From positions 186,712 to 250,711 of the forward strand of contig NZ_LMHU01000006.1 in the NCBI RefSeq assembly GCF_001428505.1: 64,000 nucleotides of DNA, written 5' to 3'. The position numbers and the translations under genes were made by a program. This DNA comes from Terrabacter sp. Root181. Lineage in GTDB: Bacteria; Actinomycetota; Actinomycetes; Actinomycetales; Dermatophilaceae. Each line of letters opens with the position of its first letter. The stretch's first letter is position 1. The notes beneath the pieces are model-generated. The model had not been told where the DNA came from. It did no database searches and saw nothing but the letters and a program-made list of their open reading frames with translations. Shown here piece after piece: positions 8,196 to 19,950 of the stretch.

Positions 8196-9424
8196 TGCCG
8201 CTCGAGGTCCGCGCAGAGATCACCCGGGCCCACCACGAGGAGTGGGCCAGAGTGGTCGCCTCCCTGGCGCGGCGATTCGGTGACCTCGACCTCGCCGAGG
8301 ACGCTGCGGCCGAGGCGTTCGCGACCGCCGTCGAGCGGTGGCCCACCGAGGGCACACCCCCCAACCCCGGCGCGTGGCTGACCACCACCGCCAACCGCAA
8401 GGCGATCGACCGCATCCGACGCGAGAGCAAGCGCGACCACAAGCACCGGGAGGCTGCGATGGCGCACGACGACAGTCGACCAGAACCGCTGGGCGCCATC
8501 GACGACGACCGTCTCCGACTCGTGTTCACCTGCTGCCACCCGGCCCTCGCGATGGAGGCCCGCGTCGCGCTGACGCTGCGGATGGTGGGCGGCCTGACGG
8601 TGCCCGAGATCGCCCGCGCCTTCCTGGTCCAGGAGTCGGCGATGGCTCGCCGCCTCACCCGGGCCAAGGCCAAGATCGCGGTGGCGCGCATCCCGTACCG
8701 CGTGCCGGCCGCGGCGGACCTCCCCGCACGGGTCTCCGGGGTGCTCGGCGTCCTCTTCCTCGTCTTCAACGAGGGCTACCTCGCGACCGGCCCCGACACC
8801 GACCCCGTCCGCCACGACCTGACCGCCGAGGCGATCCGGCTCACCCGGATGGTCCGTGACCTGCTGCCGGAGGACGGCGAGGTGGCCGGACTCCTGGCGC
8901 TGATGCTGCTCACGGAGGCCCGTCGGACCGCCCGGGTCTCGGCGACGGGAGAGCTGGTGCCGCTCGACGAGCAGGACCGGGGCGCCTGGGACGTGGCGCT
9001 CGTCGCCGAGGGTCACCGACTCGTGCGCGAGCGGCTCGACTCAGGGGTGGCGCCGGGTCGCTACCAGGTCATGGCTGCGATCAGCGCCGTGCACACCTCC
9101 GCCCGCGACATGCGCGACACGGACTGGTCGCAGGTCGTCGCCCTCCACGACCAGCTGGTCCGCCTCGACCCGTCCCCGATCATCGCCCTGAACCGCGCCA
9201 TCGCGCTCGCCGAGCTCGACGGTCCGGACGTGGCGCTCGCCACCGTCGACCGCCTCCGGGAGGTGTTGGGCGGCTACCACGCCTACCACGCGACCCGCGC
9301 CGACCTGCTGCGTCGTCTCGGTCGGAGCGAGGAGTCGCGGTCGGCGTATGAGCAGGCGATCGAGCTGGCGGGCAACACGGCAGAGACGGCCTACCTGAAG
9401 CGTCGCCGCGACCAGCTGGCCTAG
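8195..9424 (+). CDS. ECF sigma factor of the ECF42 type with C-terminal TPR-like extension
   Basis: 409 residues, much longer than a classical ECF factor (~190). Sigma2 (~10-80) includes DLDLAEDAAAEAFATAVERW and the -10 recognition part NRKAIDRIRRES. Sigma4 (~110-170) includes LRMVGGLTVPEIARAFLV. After residue ~180 comes the conserved ECF42 extension with GVLFLVFNEGYLAT and TPR-like helices ending near ALNRAIALAELDGPDVALA. Known ECF42 factors lack an anti-sigma factor, use this extension for control, and are encoded beside DGPF proteins, exactly as here. The gene overlaps the convergent DUF1905 gene by 4 bp. Confidence 0.9.
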   Translation: MPLEVRAEITRAHHEEWARVVASLARRFGDLDLAEDAAAEAFATAVERWPTEGTPPNPGAWLTTTANRKAIDRIRRESKRDHKHREAAMAHDDSRPEPLGAIDDDRLRLVFTCCHPALAMEARVALTLRMVGGLTVPEIARAFLVQESAMARRLTRAKAKIAVARIPYRVPAAADLPARVSGVLGVLFLVFNEGYLATGPDTDPVRHDLTAEAIRLTRMVRDLLPEDGEVAGLLALMLLTEARRTARVSATGELVPLDEQDRGAWDVALVAEGHRLVRERLDSGVAPGRYQVMAAISAVHTSARDMRDTDWSQVVALHDQLVRLDPSPIIALNRAIALAELDGPDVALATVDRLREVLGGYHAYHATRADLLRRLGRSEESRSAYEQAIELAGNTAETAYLKRRRDQLA

Positions 9425-9891
9425 CCTCGGGCGCCGGCCTCGCGCAACGCCTCGACCACCAGCGCCAGACGCCGCTCCCGGGTGGGCTCGGTCCTGGCCG
9501 ACGACACCGAGAGGACGTGCGCCTTCTGCTTGCTGCTGGACAGCGACGTCCAGGCGGTCCGGACCGCGGGGTCGGCGTCGAGGGCCGCCCGGAGCGACTC
9601 GGGCACGTCGACCTCACGCGGACCGTCGTCGAGCTCGAGCCGCACCTCGATGTCGTCGCCGGCACCGCGTCCCGTGGCGGCCCGTGTCGCAGCGTTGAAG
9701 GACACGAGGAACCGGCCACCCATGGAGGCGATCGAGGTCGCATACGTGTACGTGCCGTCCACCGTCACGGAGACGGGCACCCGCTTGCCTCGGCCGAATG
9801 CCGCGACGACCTCGTCGGGCACCACGATGCCGACGTTGTTCCCGCCCGTCGCCTCGAGGACGGTGCGGAAGGTCTGGACGGTCTCACCCAC
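9421..9891 (-). CDS. DUF1905 / YdeI-type protein
   Basis: 156 residues. The first ~95 match the DUF1905 beta-barrel (FRTVLEATGGNNVGIVVPDEV, then ASMGGRFLVSFNAATRAATG, then GDDIEVRLELD). The C-terminal ~55 residues carry the YdeI/OmdA helical module (RAALDADPAVRTAWTSLS, then REAG). Function is unknown; the old label bacteriocin-protection is weakly supported. GTG start, 6 bp after the DUF5997 gene and likely co-transcribed. The 3' end overlaps the sigma factor gene by 4 bp. Confidence 0.8.
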   Translation of the reverse strand: MGETVQTFRTVLEATGGNNVGIVVPDEVVAAFGRGKRVPVSVTVDGTYTYATSIASMGGRFLVSFNAATRAATGRGAGDDIEVRLELDDGPREVDVPESLRAALDADPAVRTAWTSLSSSKQKAHVLSVSSARTEPTRERRLALVVEALREAGARG

Positions 9892-9897
9892 GGGGCG

Positions 9898-10275
9898 TCA
9901 CGCACGCTCGGCGTCGCGCGCCTTGAGGCGTGCGTCCTCGGCCCGGACCTGGGCGAAGATGTCGCGCTCGGAGACGAGCCAGTCGGGCATCTCCTCGAGG
10001 ACGGCCTTGATCTCGTCGGTGGTCAGGTGCTCTCCGACGCCGCCCCGGGCGAGGCCGGAGTTGGAGATGCCGAGACGGCGTGCCGTCTCCTGCCGTGTGT
10101 GCGGGCCGTTCCGGCGCAAGGTCGAGAGCCACTCCGGCGGATCGGCCTGCAGCGCGTTGAGTTCGGTGCGGCTGACGACGCCGTCCTGGAACTCGGCCGG
10201 GGTCTCGGACAGCAGGACGCCGAGCTTCTTCGCGGCCGTCTGGGGCTTCATGGTCTGCGGCTTCGGCGTGGGCAT
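9898..10275 (-). CDS. DUF5997 family protein
   Basis: 125 residues. It matches an actinobacterial family of small proteins by the N-terminal KPQTAAKKLGVLLSETPAEFQ and by PPEWLSTLRRNGPHTRQETA with the helix-turn-helix-like ARRLGISNSGLAR (~66-78). It may be nucleic-acid binding, but that is a guess. Start at 10275 rather than the internal Met at 10251, because a TAGGCT hexamer sits 6 nt upstream on the minus strand (leaderless). It leads a two-gene unit with the DUF1905 gene. Confidence 0.7.
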   Translation of the reverse strand: MPTPKPQTMKPQTAAKKLGVLLSETPAEFQDGVVSRTELNALQADPPEWLSTLRRNGPHTRQETARRLGISNSGLARGGVGEHLTTDEIKAVLEEMPDWLVSERDIFAQVRAEDARLKARDAERA

Positions 10276-10386
10276 GGGACCAGCCTAGGGCGCCTCGGCG
10301 CGCGTCGCTGCCGACCCCGGTCCTTGCAGAGGACGGTGAGCAGGTCTACCGTCCGGAGCGCATCCGTCACAGGGGAAGGGCACCAG

Positions 10387-11409
10387 ATGTTGAGTCGACG
10401 TCTCGTTCGGGTACTGACGGCAGCGGCGATGGCCGTGGGAGGAGCCCTTGTCGCTCCGGTGCACCATGCCGATGCCGCCGCTTCGGTGCCTGCCGTGTCG
10501 AACCTGCGACCCTACGCGCGCTACGACCACACCCTGCGTGCCCAGTGGGACGTCCCGGCCGCGGCGTACGCGCCCGGGGCGAGGGTCGTCGTCCGGTACA
10601 CCCGCGGTCTCACCGCTGCTGCGACACCCGATGCGGGCTACGCCGCGACGTGGGTCCAGTACGCCCGTGTCGCTGAGGCTCGGCCGCTGCTGGCATCCAC
10701 CAGCTACACCTTCGCCGTCTGGGTCCGCGATGCCGCCGGGCACCTGTCGCAGCGGCGCACGCTGTCGCTCGTGACCCTCGCCGACACGACGGCTCCACGC
10801 GTCGTCTCGTCGCCCTCGGCCCAGCCCGGTCTCCGGTCGGGCACGCTCGTCCCGAAGGTCGACGTGCGGTGGAGCCCCAGTGGCGACGCCGACATCGCGA
10901 GCTACCGGGTCCTGCGCACGAGCAGCGACTGGGCCCACGCCACGGTGCTGGAGGCCGCCTGGCCCACGACGCGGTATGCCGACACCGCGGTGTCGCTGCG
11001 CCGTGACGTCACGTACAGCTACTACGTCGCCGCGCGCGACACCCGCGGACTGCTCGGTGCCTACACGAAGGTAGGGGTCACGACGAACGCTCGCCGCATC
11101 GGTGGCGCCGCGTCATCGGGGACGGCATGGTTCCTCTACGTCACCGACACCGCGGGGACGCAGATGGACGTGGACGTGGACCTCGATGCCGTCACGTGGA
11201 CGGCCGTCGTCGTCCCCGGCCGCTACACGGTGTGCGAGCACGTCCTCCAGGACCCGGGCGAGCACTTCCAGATCATCCCGGGCTGCTGGACCCCGACCGG
11301 CACCGTGGACGACACGGGCAGCGAGCCTCCTGCCGCCGCGCGTGACGCCCTGCTCGTCGGGGCCGACGACCGCCCGACCGGGATCGACATCTCCCTCCAC
11401 TACCAGTGA
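10387..11409 (+). CDS. secreted fibronectin type III-like protein
   Basis: 340 residues. A Sec signal peptide is clear at 1-31: basic MLSRRLVR, a hydrophobic stretch, then a cut probably after HADA. Two FnIII-like beta-sandwich domains follow, at ~35-130 (SNLRPYARYDHTLRAQWDVP to SYTFAVWVRDAAGHLSQR) and ~140-235 (VDVRWSPSGDADIASYRVLR to TYSYYVAARDTRGLLGAY). The last ~100 residues contain three cysteines and are not recognised. It is probably exported or surface-attached; no catalytic motif is visible. The ATG is preceded by GGGGAAGGG. No neighbour suggests a partner. Confidence 0.7.
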   Translation: MLSRRLVRVLTAAAMAVGGALVAPVHHADAAASVPAVSNLRPYARYDHTLRAQWDVPAAAYAPGARVVVRYTRGLTAAATPDAGYAATWVQYARVAEARPLLASTSYTFAVWVRDAAGHLSQRRTLSLVTLADTTAPRVVSSPSAQPGLRSGTLVPKVDVRWSPSGDADIASYRVLRTSSDWAHATVLEAAWPTTRYADTAVSLRRDVTYSYYVAARDTRGLLGAYTKVGVTTNARRIGGAASSGTAWFLYVTDTAGTQMDVDVDLDAVTWTAVVVPGRYTVCEHVLQDPGEHFQIIPGCWTPTGTVDDTGSEPPAAARDALLVGADDRPTGIDISLHYQ

Positions 11410-11447
11410 GGGTCGGACACCCTGGGCTCGTCCTCTAGGCTCGGACG

Positions 11448-12278
11448 GTGACGGACGGCACTGAGGGAGACGGTGGGACGCGCCCCGCCGATCCCTTCCG
11501 AGTCGAGTTCGTGCCGGGCGTGACGCCCGACAAGTGGCTGCGCGTCTGGGGTCAGCGCCTGCCTGACTCGCCTCTCGAGGCGGCGCCCGTCGATGACGCC
11601 GAGGCCCTGACCCACGTGCGCGACGGGACATCGTCCATGGTGCTCCTGAGGCTGCCGGTCGACCGCGACGGTCTGCACGTCATCCCCCTCTACGAGGAGG
11701 TCCCGGTCGTCGTCGTGGCCAAGGAGCACGTCGTCGCGGCGTTCGACGAGGTCGACGTCACCGATCTCGGCGAGGAGGTCCTCATGCAGGATCCCGCGCT
11801 CGTCCCCGAGTGGGCGGCTGTCGCCACGTCCGAGGCTCGCGACCGGAGCGCTGCCATGCCGCCGATGACGACGAAGCAGGCGGTGTCCGTCGTGGCCACG
11901 GGCTCCGGCATCGTGGTCGTGCCGATGTCGGTCGCTCGCCTGCACCACCGCAAGGACGTCGTCCACCGTCCGGTGACCGGCGTCGCGCCGTCGCGGGTCG
12001 GCCTGGCGTGGCGGGTCGATGACGACGACCCGCGGATCGAGGACTTCATCGGCATCGTCCGTGGTCGGACCGAACGCAGCACCCGTGGCGGTACGTCCGA
12101 GCCGGCCTCATCGCAGGTCGCGGACGAGACGGCCAGGCAGCCGGGCCGGGCCAAGAGCTCCACGACGCCTGCCCGGTCGGGCGACCGCTCCCGGGGCGCC
12201 GCCGGTCGGCGGGCCCAGCAGCCCGGGCGCAAGGGCGCGGCCCGCGGAGGTGGCCCGCGACGCAAGGGCCGCCGGTGA
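11448..12278 (+). CDS. LysR substrate-binding-domain-only protein with basic tail
   Basis: 276 residues. Residues ~18-205 resemble the effector-binding domain of LysR regulators (PFRVEFVPGVTPDKWLRVW, LRLPVDRDGLHVIPLYEEVP, VATGSGIVVVPMSVARLHH), but the N-terminal winged helix is absent. The last ~65 residues are low-complexity and rich in Arg, Gly, Lys, Ser and Pro. Similar stand-alone proteins exist in actinobacteria with unknown role. The GTG start is supported by TAGGCT at 11436-11441, 6 nt upstream (leaderless). It overlaps the next gene by 4 bp (GTGA), so the two are coupled. Confidence 0.75.
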   Translation: MTDGTEGDGGTRPADPFRVEFVPGVTPDKWLRVWGQRLPDSPLEAAPVDDAEALTHVRDGTSSMVLLRLPVDRDGLHVIPLYEEVPVVVVAKEHVVAAFDEVDVTDLGEEVLMQDPALVPEWAAVATSEARDRSAAMPPMTTKQAVSVVATGSGIVVVPMSVARLHHRKDVVHRPVTGVAPSRVGLAWRVDDDDPRIEDFIGIVRGRTERSTRGGTSEPASSQVADETARQPGRAKSSTTPARSGDRSRGAAGRRAQQPGRKGAARGGGPRRKGRR

Positions 12279-12856
12279 GAGGCCCGGTCGGCACCCCTCG
12301 GGCACCGAGCGGCGAGCTCCCTTGGCGGTGGGGCGAGTTCGGCACATCGGGGCTTCCTGACCGCCTGGCACGCCACTCCGGTCCGGTCGTCAGCCGTGCG
12401 GTGACGGTCCGTGCCGAGCCCGCGGTCGTCTTCCGCTGGCTCTGCCAGCTACGCGTCGCGCCGTACAGCTACGACATCGTCGACAACCGCGGTCGCCGGA
12501 GCCCACGCACGCTGACACCCGGCCTGGAGTCCCTCGCGGTCGGACAGCGGTTCGCGTCCATCTTCACCCTCGTCGACTGGGTGCCCGACGAGCTGGTCGC
12601 CCTCGAGATCACCGAGCCGGCCGGCATACGCCTCTTCGGACGGCTGCCGCTCGTCTACCAGACGGTCCCGCTCCCAGGCGGCCCGGAGGCAGGCACGACG
12701 CTGCGCGGCGACATCGCACTCCCCCGACCGGGTTCGGCCCTGGCCCGCGCCCGGTCCGTGGCACTCGCGTGGGGTGACCTCGTGATGATGCGGCGTCAGC
12801 TCCTGACACTGGCGCACCTCAGCGAGGAGACCGCACGCTCGACACGATCGTCGTGA
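12275..12856 (+). CDS. SRPBCC-like (START/polyketide-cyclase fold) protein
   Basis: 193 residues. The pattern of an early strand plus AEPAVVFRWLCQLRVAPYSYD, then VGQRFASIFTLVDWVPDELVALEIT, then a long C-terminal helix DLVMMRRQLLTLAHLSEETA fits the SRPBCC ligand-binding fold. No catalytic residue can be assigned. The GTG overlaps the stop of the preceding LysR-domain gene, so the two are probably made together. Its 3' end overlaps the convergent HAD gene by 38 bp. Confidence 0.6.
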   Translation: MRGPVGTPRAPSGELPWRWGEFGTSGLPDRLARHSGPVVSRAVTVRAEPAVVFRWLCQLRVAPYSYDIVDNRGRRSPRTLTPGLESLAVGQRFASIFTLVDWVPDELVALEITEPAGIRLFGRLPLVYQTVPLPGGPEAGTTLRGDIALPRPGSALARARSVALAWGDLVMMRRQLLTLAHLSEETARSTRSS

Positions 12857-13526
12857 GGTCGGCCGCACCGACCCCAGCGAGGGTGTCGATGTGCACGGCG
12901 CCGTCGACGTGGGGCACCGGGACCACGTGCGGGATCGCGATGGTGGGCACCCCTGCGGCCGTCGCGGAGCGCACCCCGGCCGGGGAGTCCTCGATGGCGA
13001 TGCAGTCGGCCGGGTCGGCGCCGACGAGACGGGCGGCGGCCAGGTAGGGCTCGGGGTGCGGCTTGCCGTGGCTCACCTCGTCACCCGTGACCAGGTGGTC
13101 GAAGGCGCCGTCGGGCAGGCGCCCCACGACCGTGTCGGCGAGCGAGCGCCACGACATGGTCACGAGCAGCGACGGGACCCCGAGCTCGCCGAGCTCGAGC
13201 AGCAGCTCCCGGGCTCCCGGTCGCCACGGCACGCGCTGCTCGACCTGGGTGATGACCCGCTCGAGGAGGGCGTCGATGATCTCGGGCACCGACAGGGCGA
13301 TCCCCGACTGGTCGATGATCAGCTGCGCCGAGACCTCGAGGGCGTTGCCGACGAGCTGGTGGGCGAACTCGTCGTTCCAGACGCCCCCGTGAGCGGCGAC
13401 GAGCTCGTGCTCGGCCTCGATCCAGTAGGGCTCGGTGTCGACCAGCGTGCCGTCCATGTCCCACAGGACGGCGGCCGGCAGTGCCGGCACCGTGCGATCG
13501 GCGTCGGCGGTGTGCGAGAGGGTCAC
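12819..13526 (-). CDS. HAD-superfamily phosphatase, beta-phosphoglucomutase-like
   Basis: 235 residues. Motif I is WDMDGTLVD with the nucleophile Asp; motif II is LVTMSWRS; motif III Lys is in SHGKPHPEPYLAAA; motif IV is CIAIEDSPAG. The helical cap between motifs I and II is the small type seen in beta-PGM/phosphoglycolate phosphatases. The substrate cannot be told. The GTG at 13526 lies 4 bp after the metH stop, so it is probably the last gene of the metH transcript. A longer reading to 13697 would run into metH. Confidence 0.85.
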   Translation of the reverse strand: MTLSHTADADRTVPALPAAVLWDMDGTLVDTEPYWIEAEHELVAAHGGVWNDEFAHQLVGNALEVSAQLIIDQSGIALSVPEIIDALLERVITQVEQRVPWRPGARELLLELGELGVPSLLVTMSWRSLADTVVGRLPDGAFDHLVTGDEVSHGKPHPEPYLAAARLVGADPADCIAIEDSPAGVRSATAAGVPTIAIPHVVPVPHVDGAVHIDTLAGVGAADLTTIVSSVRSPR

Positions 13527-13530
13527 CGGG

Positions 13531-17313
<3,783 letters not shown>

Positions 17314-17329
17314 CGTGGCTCCTCTCGAC

Positions 17330-17346
17330 GGCACGAGTTTCGTGCC
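17330..17346 (-). promoter_or_regulatory. small hairpin in the metH leader
   Basis: Perfect 7-bp stem with a 3-nt loop (GGCACGA, GTT, TCGTGCC on the plus strand), ending about 9 nt before the metH ribosome binding site. A TAGAAT hexamer (minus strand, 17366-17371) could be the -10, giving a short leader of about 45 nt that holds this hairpin. Its effect on translation is unknown. Confidence 0.4.
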
Positions 17347-17436
17347 GAGTGACGGGACCGGCCCGATTCTACGGACCTGCCGTGCCTCGCGCGTCGCCGC
17401 CCGCACTGCGGTCACGCGGCGCCACCACACGGCATA

Positions 17437-17506
17437 CCCCGTCGGCGTCGCCGGTGGGCCCGGGGACGGCACCCCGTCGGCGTCGCCGGTGGGCCCGGGG
17501 ACGGCA
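17437..17506. repeat. perfect tandem duplication of a 35-bp unit
   Basis: Copies 17437-17471 and 17472-17506 are identical. They lie in the divergent gap between metH and the PAC2 gene, just downstream of a CGGCATAC motif at 17430-17437. Both copies contain GGTGGGCCCGGGGAC, itself partly self-complementary. A duplication this exact is young; it could be a regulatory duplication or slippage. Confidence 0.85.
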
Positions 17507-17604
17507 CCTCGACGGGGGCGCGCCCGTCCGGGAGTCCGGCCCATCGACGGCGGCAGGTCCTAGGCTGGTGGTGTGGGCGCGACCGCGCCCACGGTGAAGG
17601 AGAC

Positions 17605-18462
17605 ATGGTGCTGGAGTTCGAGGACGTGCCGGAGCTGACCGACCCGGTGCTCATCGCGGCCTTCGAGGGATGGAACGACGCCGGCGAGGCCGCCACGAGC
17701 GCGGTCCGCCACCTCGCGGAGGTCTGGGACGCGGAGGTCGTCGCGGCCTTCGACCCCGAGGACTACTACGACTTCCAGGTCAACCGCCCCCGCGTGTCGC
17801 TCGAGGAGGGCCGGCGCATGCTGGCCTGGCCCACGACGCGCATCCTCGTCGCGACCGAGACCGGCTTCGACCGGGACGTCGTGCTCGTGCAGGGCATCGA
17901 GCCGTCGATGCGCTGGCGGGCCTTCTCCATCGAGCTGCTCGAGCTCGCCGACCAGCTCGGCGTCACGACGATCGTCACGGTCGGGGCCCTGCTCGCCGAC
18001 GTCCCGCACACGCGCCCGATCCCGGTCACCGCGACCGCGGAGGACGAGGCGGCCATCCACCGCTTCGACGTCGAGGCCTCGCGCTACGAGGGCCCCACCG
18101 GCATCGTCGGAGTGCTCAGCCACGCCGCCTCCGACGCCGGCATCCCGACGGTCTCGGCGTGGGCCGCGGTGCCGCACTACGCCGGTGGCGCTCCGTCACC
18201 CAAGGCGAGCCTCAGCCTGCTGCGCCGCATCGAGTCGCTCCTCGGCATCACCGTGCCGCACGGCGAGCTCGAGGAGAACGCCCGCGCCTGGGAGCGCGGC
18301 GTCGACGAGCTGGCCCAGTCAGACGAGGAGGTCGCCGAGTACGTCCAGTCCCTCGAGGAGGCACAGGACACGGCCGAGCTGCCCGAGGCGAGCGGCGACG
18401 CGATCGCGCGCGAGTTCGAGCGCTACCTGCGCGGCCGCGACGACGACCAGACCGGCCGCTGA
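17605..18462 (+). CDS. PAC2 family protein
   Basis: 285 residues. The PAC2 (proteasome assembly chaperone-like) domain spans ~1-210, with LIAAFEGWNDAGEAATSAVRH, VATETGFDRDVVLVQGIEPS, TIVTVGALLADVPHTRPIPV and SAWAAVPHYAGGAPSP. The acidic helical C-terminus (~215-285) may be coiled coil. In M. tuberculosis the equivalent gene (Rv2125) also sits by metH and mshC. The function in bacteria is not settled; a chaperone-like role linked to the nearby proteasome locus is inferred only from the fold name. A GAAGGAGA site precedes the ATG. Confidence 0.9.
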   Translation: MVLEFEDVPELTDPVLIAAFEGWNDAGEAATSAVRHLAEVWDAEVVAAFDPEDYYDFQVNRPRVSLEEGRRMLAWPTTRILVATETGFDRDVVLVQGIEPSMRWRAFSIELLELADQLGVTTIVTVGALLADVPHTRPIPVTATAEDEAAIHRFDVEASRYEGPTGIVGVLSHAASDAGIPTVSAWAAVPHYAGGAPSPKASLSLLRRIESLLGITVPHGELEENARAWERGVDELAQSDEEVAEYVQSLEEAQDTAELPEASGDAIAREFERYLRGRDDDQTGR

Positions 18463-18481
18463 CCCGCTGACCCACGCGCCT

Positions 18482-18514
18482 TTTCGCCACCGAACGCAGC
18501 GTTCGGTGGCGAAA
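18482..18514. terminator. very stable hairpin between PAC2 and mshC
   Basis: A perfect 16-bp inverted repeat, arms 18482-18497 and 18499-18514 around one unpaired A, lies between convergent genes. One flank is TTTT and the other AAA, as in a two-way intrinsic terminator. Part of the right arm (GTTCGGTGG) recurs at 18552-18560 within a smaller imperfect hairpin. Confidence 0.8.
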
Positions 18515-18617
18515 GCCGTGTTGGAACAGTGAGTTCGTGATCGAACGCCGTGTTCGGTGGGTCGTCTCGGTCGGCAGGGACGGGCTGGAGCTGGCCGTCC
18601 GAGGCGAGGACGGCTCG

Positions 18618-19874
18618 TCAGAGACGGACGCCGAGGAGGGCGTCGAGCGCCCGACCGAGTACGCCGGGGGCGCCCGGGTCGTCGCCACCGCGGGTCAGCG
18701 CCTGGCTGGCCCACCGGTCGACGGCCTCCAGGGCCCGTGGGCTGTCGAGGTCGTCGGCGAGGGCCGCCCGGATGTCGTCGACGGTCTGGTCGGCCACCGG
18801 GCCGCCGTTGCCCGAGAGCGCCTCGCGCCAGGTGGCGAGCCGCTGCTGGGCCTCGGCGAGCTGGTCGTCGGTCCACATCCAGTCGTGGGCGTGGTGGCGG
18901 GCCAGCAGCGCGAGACGGATCGCCATCGGGTCGACGCCGTCGCGTCGCAGCTGCGAGACGAGGACGAGGTTGCCCTTGCTCTTGCTCATCTTCTCGCCGT
19001 CCAGGCCGACCATGCCCTGGTGTACGAAGGACCCGGCGAACGTCTCGGAGCCGCTGAGCGCGCGGCCGTGCGCCGAGCTCATCTCGTGGTGGGGGAAGAC
19101 GAGGTCGGTGCCGCCGCCCTGGACGTCGACCGGGATGCCGAGGTGGTCGAGCGCGATGCACGCGCACTCGATGTGCCAGCCGGGCCGGCCCGAGCCGAGG
19201 CTTCCGCCATCCCACTCGGGCTCGCCCTCGCGGTGCGCGCGCCACAGCAGGGCGTCGAGACGGTTGCGCTTGCCCTCGCGGTCGGGGTCGCCGCCCCGCT
19301 CGGCGAAGACCTCCATCATGCCGGCCTCGTCGAGGTGGCTGACCGAGCCGAAGCGCGGGTCCCGGGCAACGTCGAAGTAGTGGTCCTGCGCACCCTCGCG
19401 TGACGCGTCCGGCGCCGGCACGGCATACGCCCAGCCGTCGGCGACGAGCTTCTCGATGGGCCCGACGAAGGTCGGGATGCTCTCGACGGCGCCGAGGTAC
19501 TCGTCCGGCGGGATCACGGCGAGCGCGGTCATGTCCTCGCGGAAGAGCGCGATCTCGCGCGTCGCGAGGTCACGCCAGTCGACGCCGTCGCGCTCGGCAC
19601 GCTCGAGCAGCGGGTCGTCGATGTCGGTGATGTTCTGGACGTAGCGCACCGCGTGCCCGCTGTCGCGCAGGGCGCGACCGAGCAGGTCGAACGTCACGTA
19701 CGTCGCGGCGTGCCCCATGTGGGTCGCGTCGTACGGCGTGATCCCGCAGACGTAGAGGGTGACGACGTCGCCGCGCGCGGCGGGGACGAGCTCTCCGGAT
19801 GCCGTGTCGCGGACTCGCACCTCGGGTGCACTGCCGGGAACCTTGGGGATGAACGGCATCGGCCAACTTCTCAC
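18618..19874 (-). CDS. mshC: mycothiol cysteine ligase MshC
   Basis: 418 residues. It joins cysteine to GlcN-inositol using ATP, the penultimate step of mycothiol synthesis, and is a class I cysteinyl-tRNA synthetase relative without the tRNA-binding domain. Visible are [19 protein letters not shown] (zinc Cys and the HIGH-like motif), the C-terminal zinc ligands in [14 protein letters not shown] and HHEMSSAHG, and the [10 protein letters not shown] loop. The N-terminus [10 protein letters not shown] resembles other MshC, and TAGAGT lies 6 nt before the GTG at 19874 (leaderless). The next genes upstream on this strand form the usual mshC companion cluster. Confidence 0.95.
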   Translation of the reverse strand: MRSWPMPFIPKVPGSAPEVRVRDTASGELVPAARGDVVTLYVCGITPYDATHMGHAATYVTFDLLGRALRDSGHAVRYVQNITDIDDPLLERAERDGVDWRDLATREIALFREDMTALAVIPPDEYLGAVESIPTFVGPIEKLVADGWAYAVPAPDASREGAQDHYFDVARDPRFGSVSHLDEAGMMEVFAERGGDPDREGKRNRLDALLWRAHREGEPEWDGGSLGSGRPGWHIECACIALDHLGIPVDVQGGGTDLVFPHHEMSSAHGRALSGSETFAGSFVHQGMVGLDGEKMSKSKGNLVLVSQLRRDGVDPMAIRLALLARHHAHDWMWTDDQLAEAQQRLATWREALSGNGGPVADQTVDDIRAALADDLDSPRALEAVDRWASQALTRGGDDPGAPGVLGRALDALLGVRL

Positions 19875-19950
19875 GCGCAGACTCTATCCCGGCGCCCGGA
19901 CCCCGTCGGGACCGGTCGGACCGGGGCGTCTGCGGCGTCGCCTCCTCCGC

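Noticed and set aside
17314-17604. Cobalamin or SAH riboswitch for metH
   Set aside because: No B12-box-like consensus or conserved SAH core could be found; only a small hairpin and a tandem repeat.
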